The notes under the pieces: generated by a model
Seen by the model: the letters and a program-made list of their open reading frames with translations, nothing else
Database searches by the model: none
What the model was told of the DNA's origin: nothing
Assembly (NCBI GenBank): GCA_036897625.1
Contig: JAYMTA010000982.1
Coordinates: 1 to 22,631, forward strand
DNA length: 22,631 nt
Direction of reading: 5' to 3'
DNA from: Pelargonium cotyledonis
Lineage: Eukaryota > Streptophyta > Magnoliopsida > Geraniales > Geraniaceae
Part shown: positions 22,243 through 22,631 of the stretch, in pieces
Layout: every line of letters starts with the position of its first letter
Numbering within the stretch: position 1 is the first letter of the stretch
Made by a program: the position numbers and the translations under genes

Positions 22243-22465
22243 CTGAAATTTTAAAATATTTCGTTAACTTTAACGGAAATTTTGGACACAAACTTAAGTG
22301 GCATAATACAATGGTGATAATAGTTATATAATAAAATTGATGATAAGCACGTATAATAAGCTTACAGTACGGAATATGTATGTGTAATTTTCCCTTAAAA
22401 AAATCGTCAAAGTCTTTTAACATAAAAATCATAACTATAATAATATCGAACATGATAATGTGATT

Positions 22466-22631
22466 CAGAGGCGGCCCGACGTCACGAGAGGCCTAAAGAA
22501 AAATTATAAAATAGGGCCTCCAAGATTAAGAAAAAACTATAAAATTACTTAAGTTTTTTTAATTAAAACTTATTTATAAAATGGGGCCTTAGTTGCGGTT
22601 TAAAAATGCAATTAAATTGGTAATATTACTG
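22466..22631. mobile_element. Possible first end of a hAT transposon, running off the window
   Basis: CAGAGGCGGCCC at 22466 resembles the CAGGGGCGGA-type terminal repeat of Tip100-like plant hAT elements. It is followed by repeated GGCCT/GGGCC motifs in AT-rich DNA (AGGCCT, AGGGCCT, GGGGCCT), as in subterminal repeats of hAT elements. The other end and the 8-bp duplication would lie outside the window. Confidence 0.4.

Larger units (their letters stand above)
21157..22394. mobile_element. Non-autonomous TIR transposon with GC-rich cargo (Pack-MULE-like)
   Basis: The left end AGAAAATTACACATA (21157 on) matches the reverse complement of the right end GGGAAAATTACACATA (up to 22394). Degenerate complementarity continues for about 97 bases on each side. 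Shared blocks include ACGTG, TAACTATTA and TATGCCAC, ending at 21252 on the left and 22298 on the right. The flanks TTAAAGAAG (21148-21156) and TTAAAAAAA (22395-22403) agree at 7 of 9 positions, as a 9-bp target duplication would. Long ends and a 9-bp duplication point to Mutator-like elements. No transposase is present; the interior is AT-rich around a GC-rich block. Confidence 0.6.

Noticed and set aside
1-22631. CRISPR array, bacterial operon or integrated bacterial island
   Set aside because: No spaced direct-repeat array, no ribosome-binding-site-led gene chains, and all real genes are intron-bearing plant genes.

Overview
This is nuclear DNA of a flowering plant. Three genes have many short exons with GT/AG junctions whose joined reading frames close exactly, and their products are plant-specific proteins. 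The intergenic DNA is AT-rich and littered with plant MITEs and retrotransposon debris. A eudicot is likely; an asterid such as Lamiales is only a guess.

Layout. 1-3000 is AT-rich and gene-poor. It holds a fold-back element (301-553) and a degraded tRNA-type SINE-like unit (about 1935-2081). 3089-4752 (+) is a decayed L-type lectin receptor kinase gene. It has a signal peptide, lectin domain, membrane segment and kinase domain, but is broken by several frame changes, has HWD in place of HRD, and is cut off in the kinase C-lobe, where it runs into a GAA microsatellite and a 115-bp tandem duplication. 5125-9341 (-) is a complete ten-exon gene for a cation diffusion facilitator of the MTP5 (MTP-C2) type; a Stowaway MITE sits in one intron. 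10468-13720 (-) is a complete seven-exon gene for chloroplast Nudix hydrolase 23. 14638-19122 (-) is a complete six-exon gene for a small J-domain protein with a mitochondrial-looking N-terminus; its second intron carries a Ty1/copia reverse-transcriptase fossil. Its upstream region has a tight cluster of TGGGCC/T (Site II) motifs. 19500-21156 is AT-rich apart from one GC-rich patch. 21157-22394 is a non-autonomous TIR transposon with about 97-bp degenerate inverted ends, an imperfect 9-bp target duplication and a GC-rich cargo, so it is Pack-MULE-like. At 22466 what looks like the first end of a hAT element runs off the window.

The three intact genes are head-to-tail on the minus strand, each with its own intergenic region. 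They serve different compartments: Golgi zinc loading (MTP5), plastid FAD turnover (NUDX23) and probably mitochondrial chaperoning (J protein). They do not form a pathway. The lectin kinase relic is convergent with MTP5. I found no clearly novel multi-gene system. The items most worth a second look are the cargo-bearing TIR element, the MTP5 metal site lacking its acidic residue, the Site II cluster, and the lectin kinase relic. All exon models come from reading splice sites and frames by eye; no alignment or transcript data were used.
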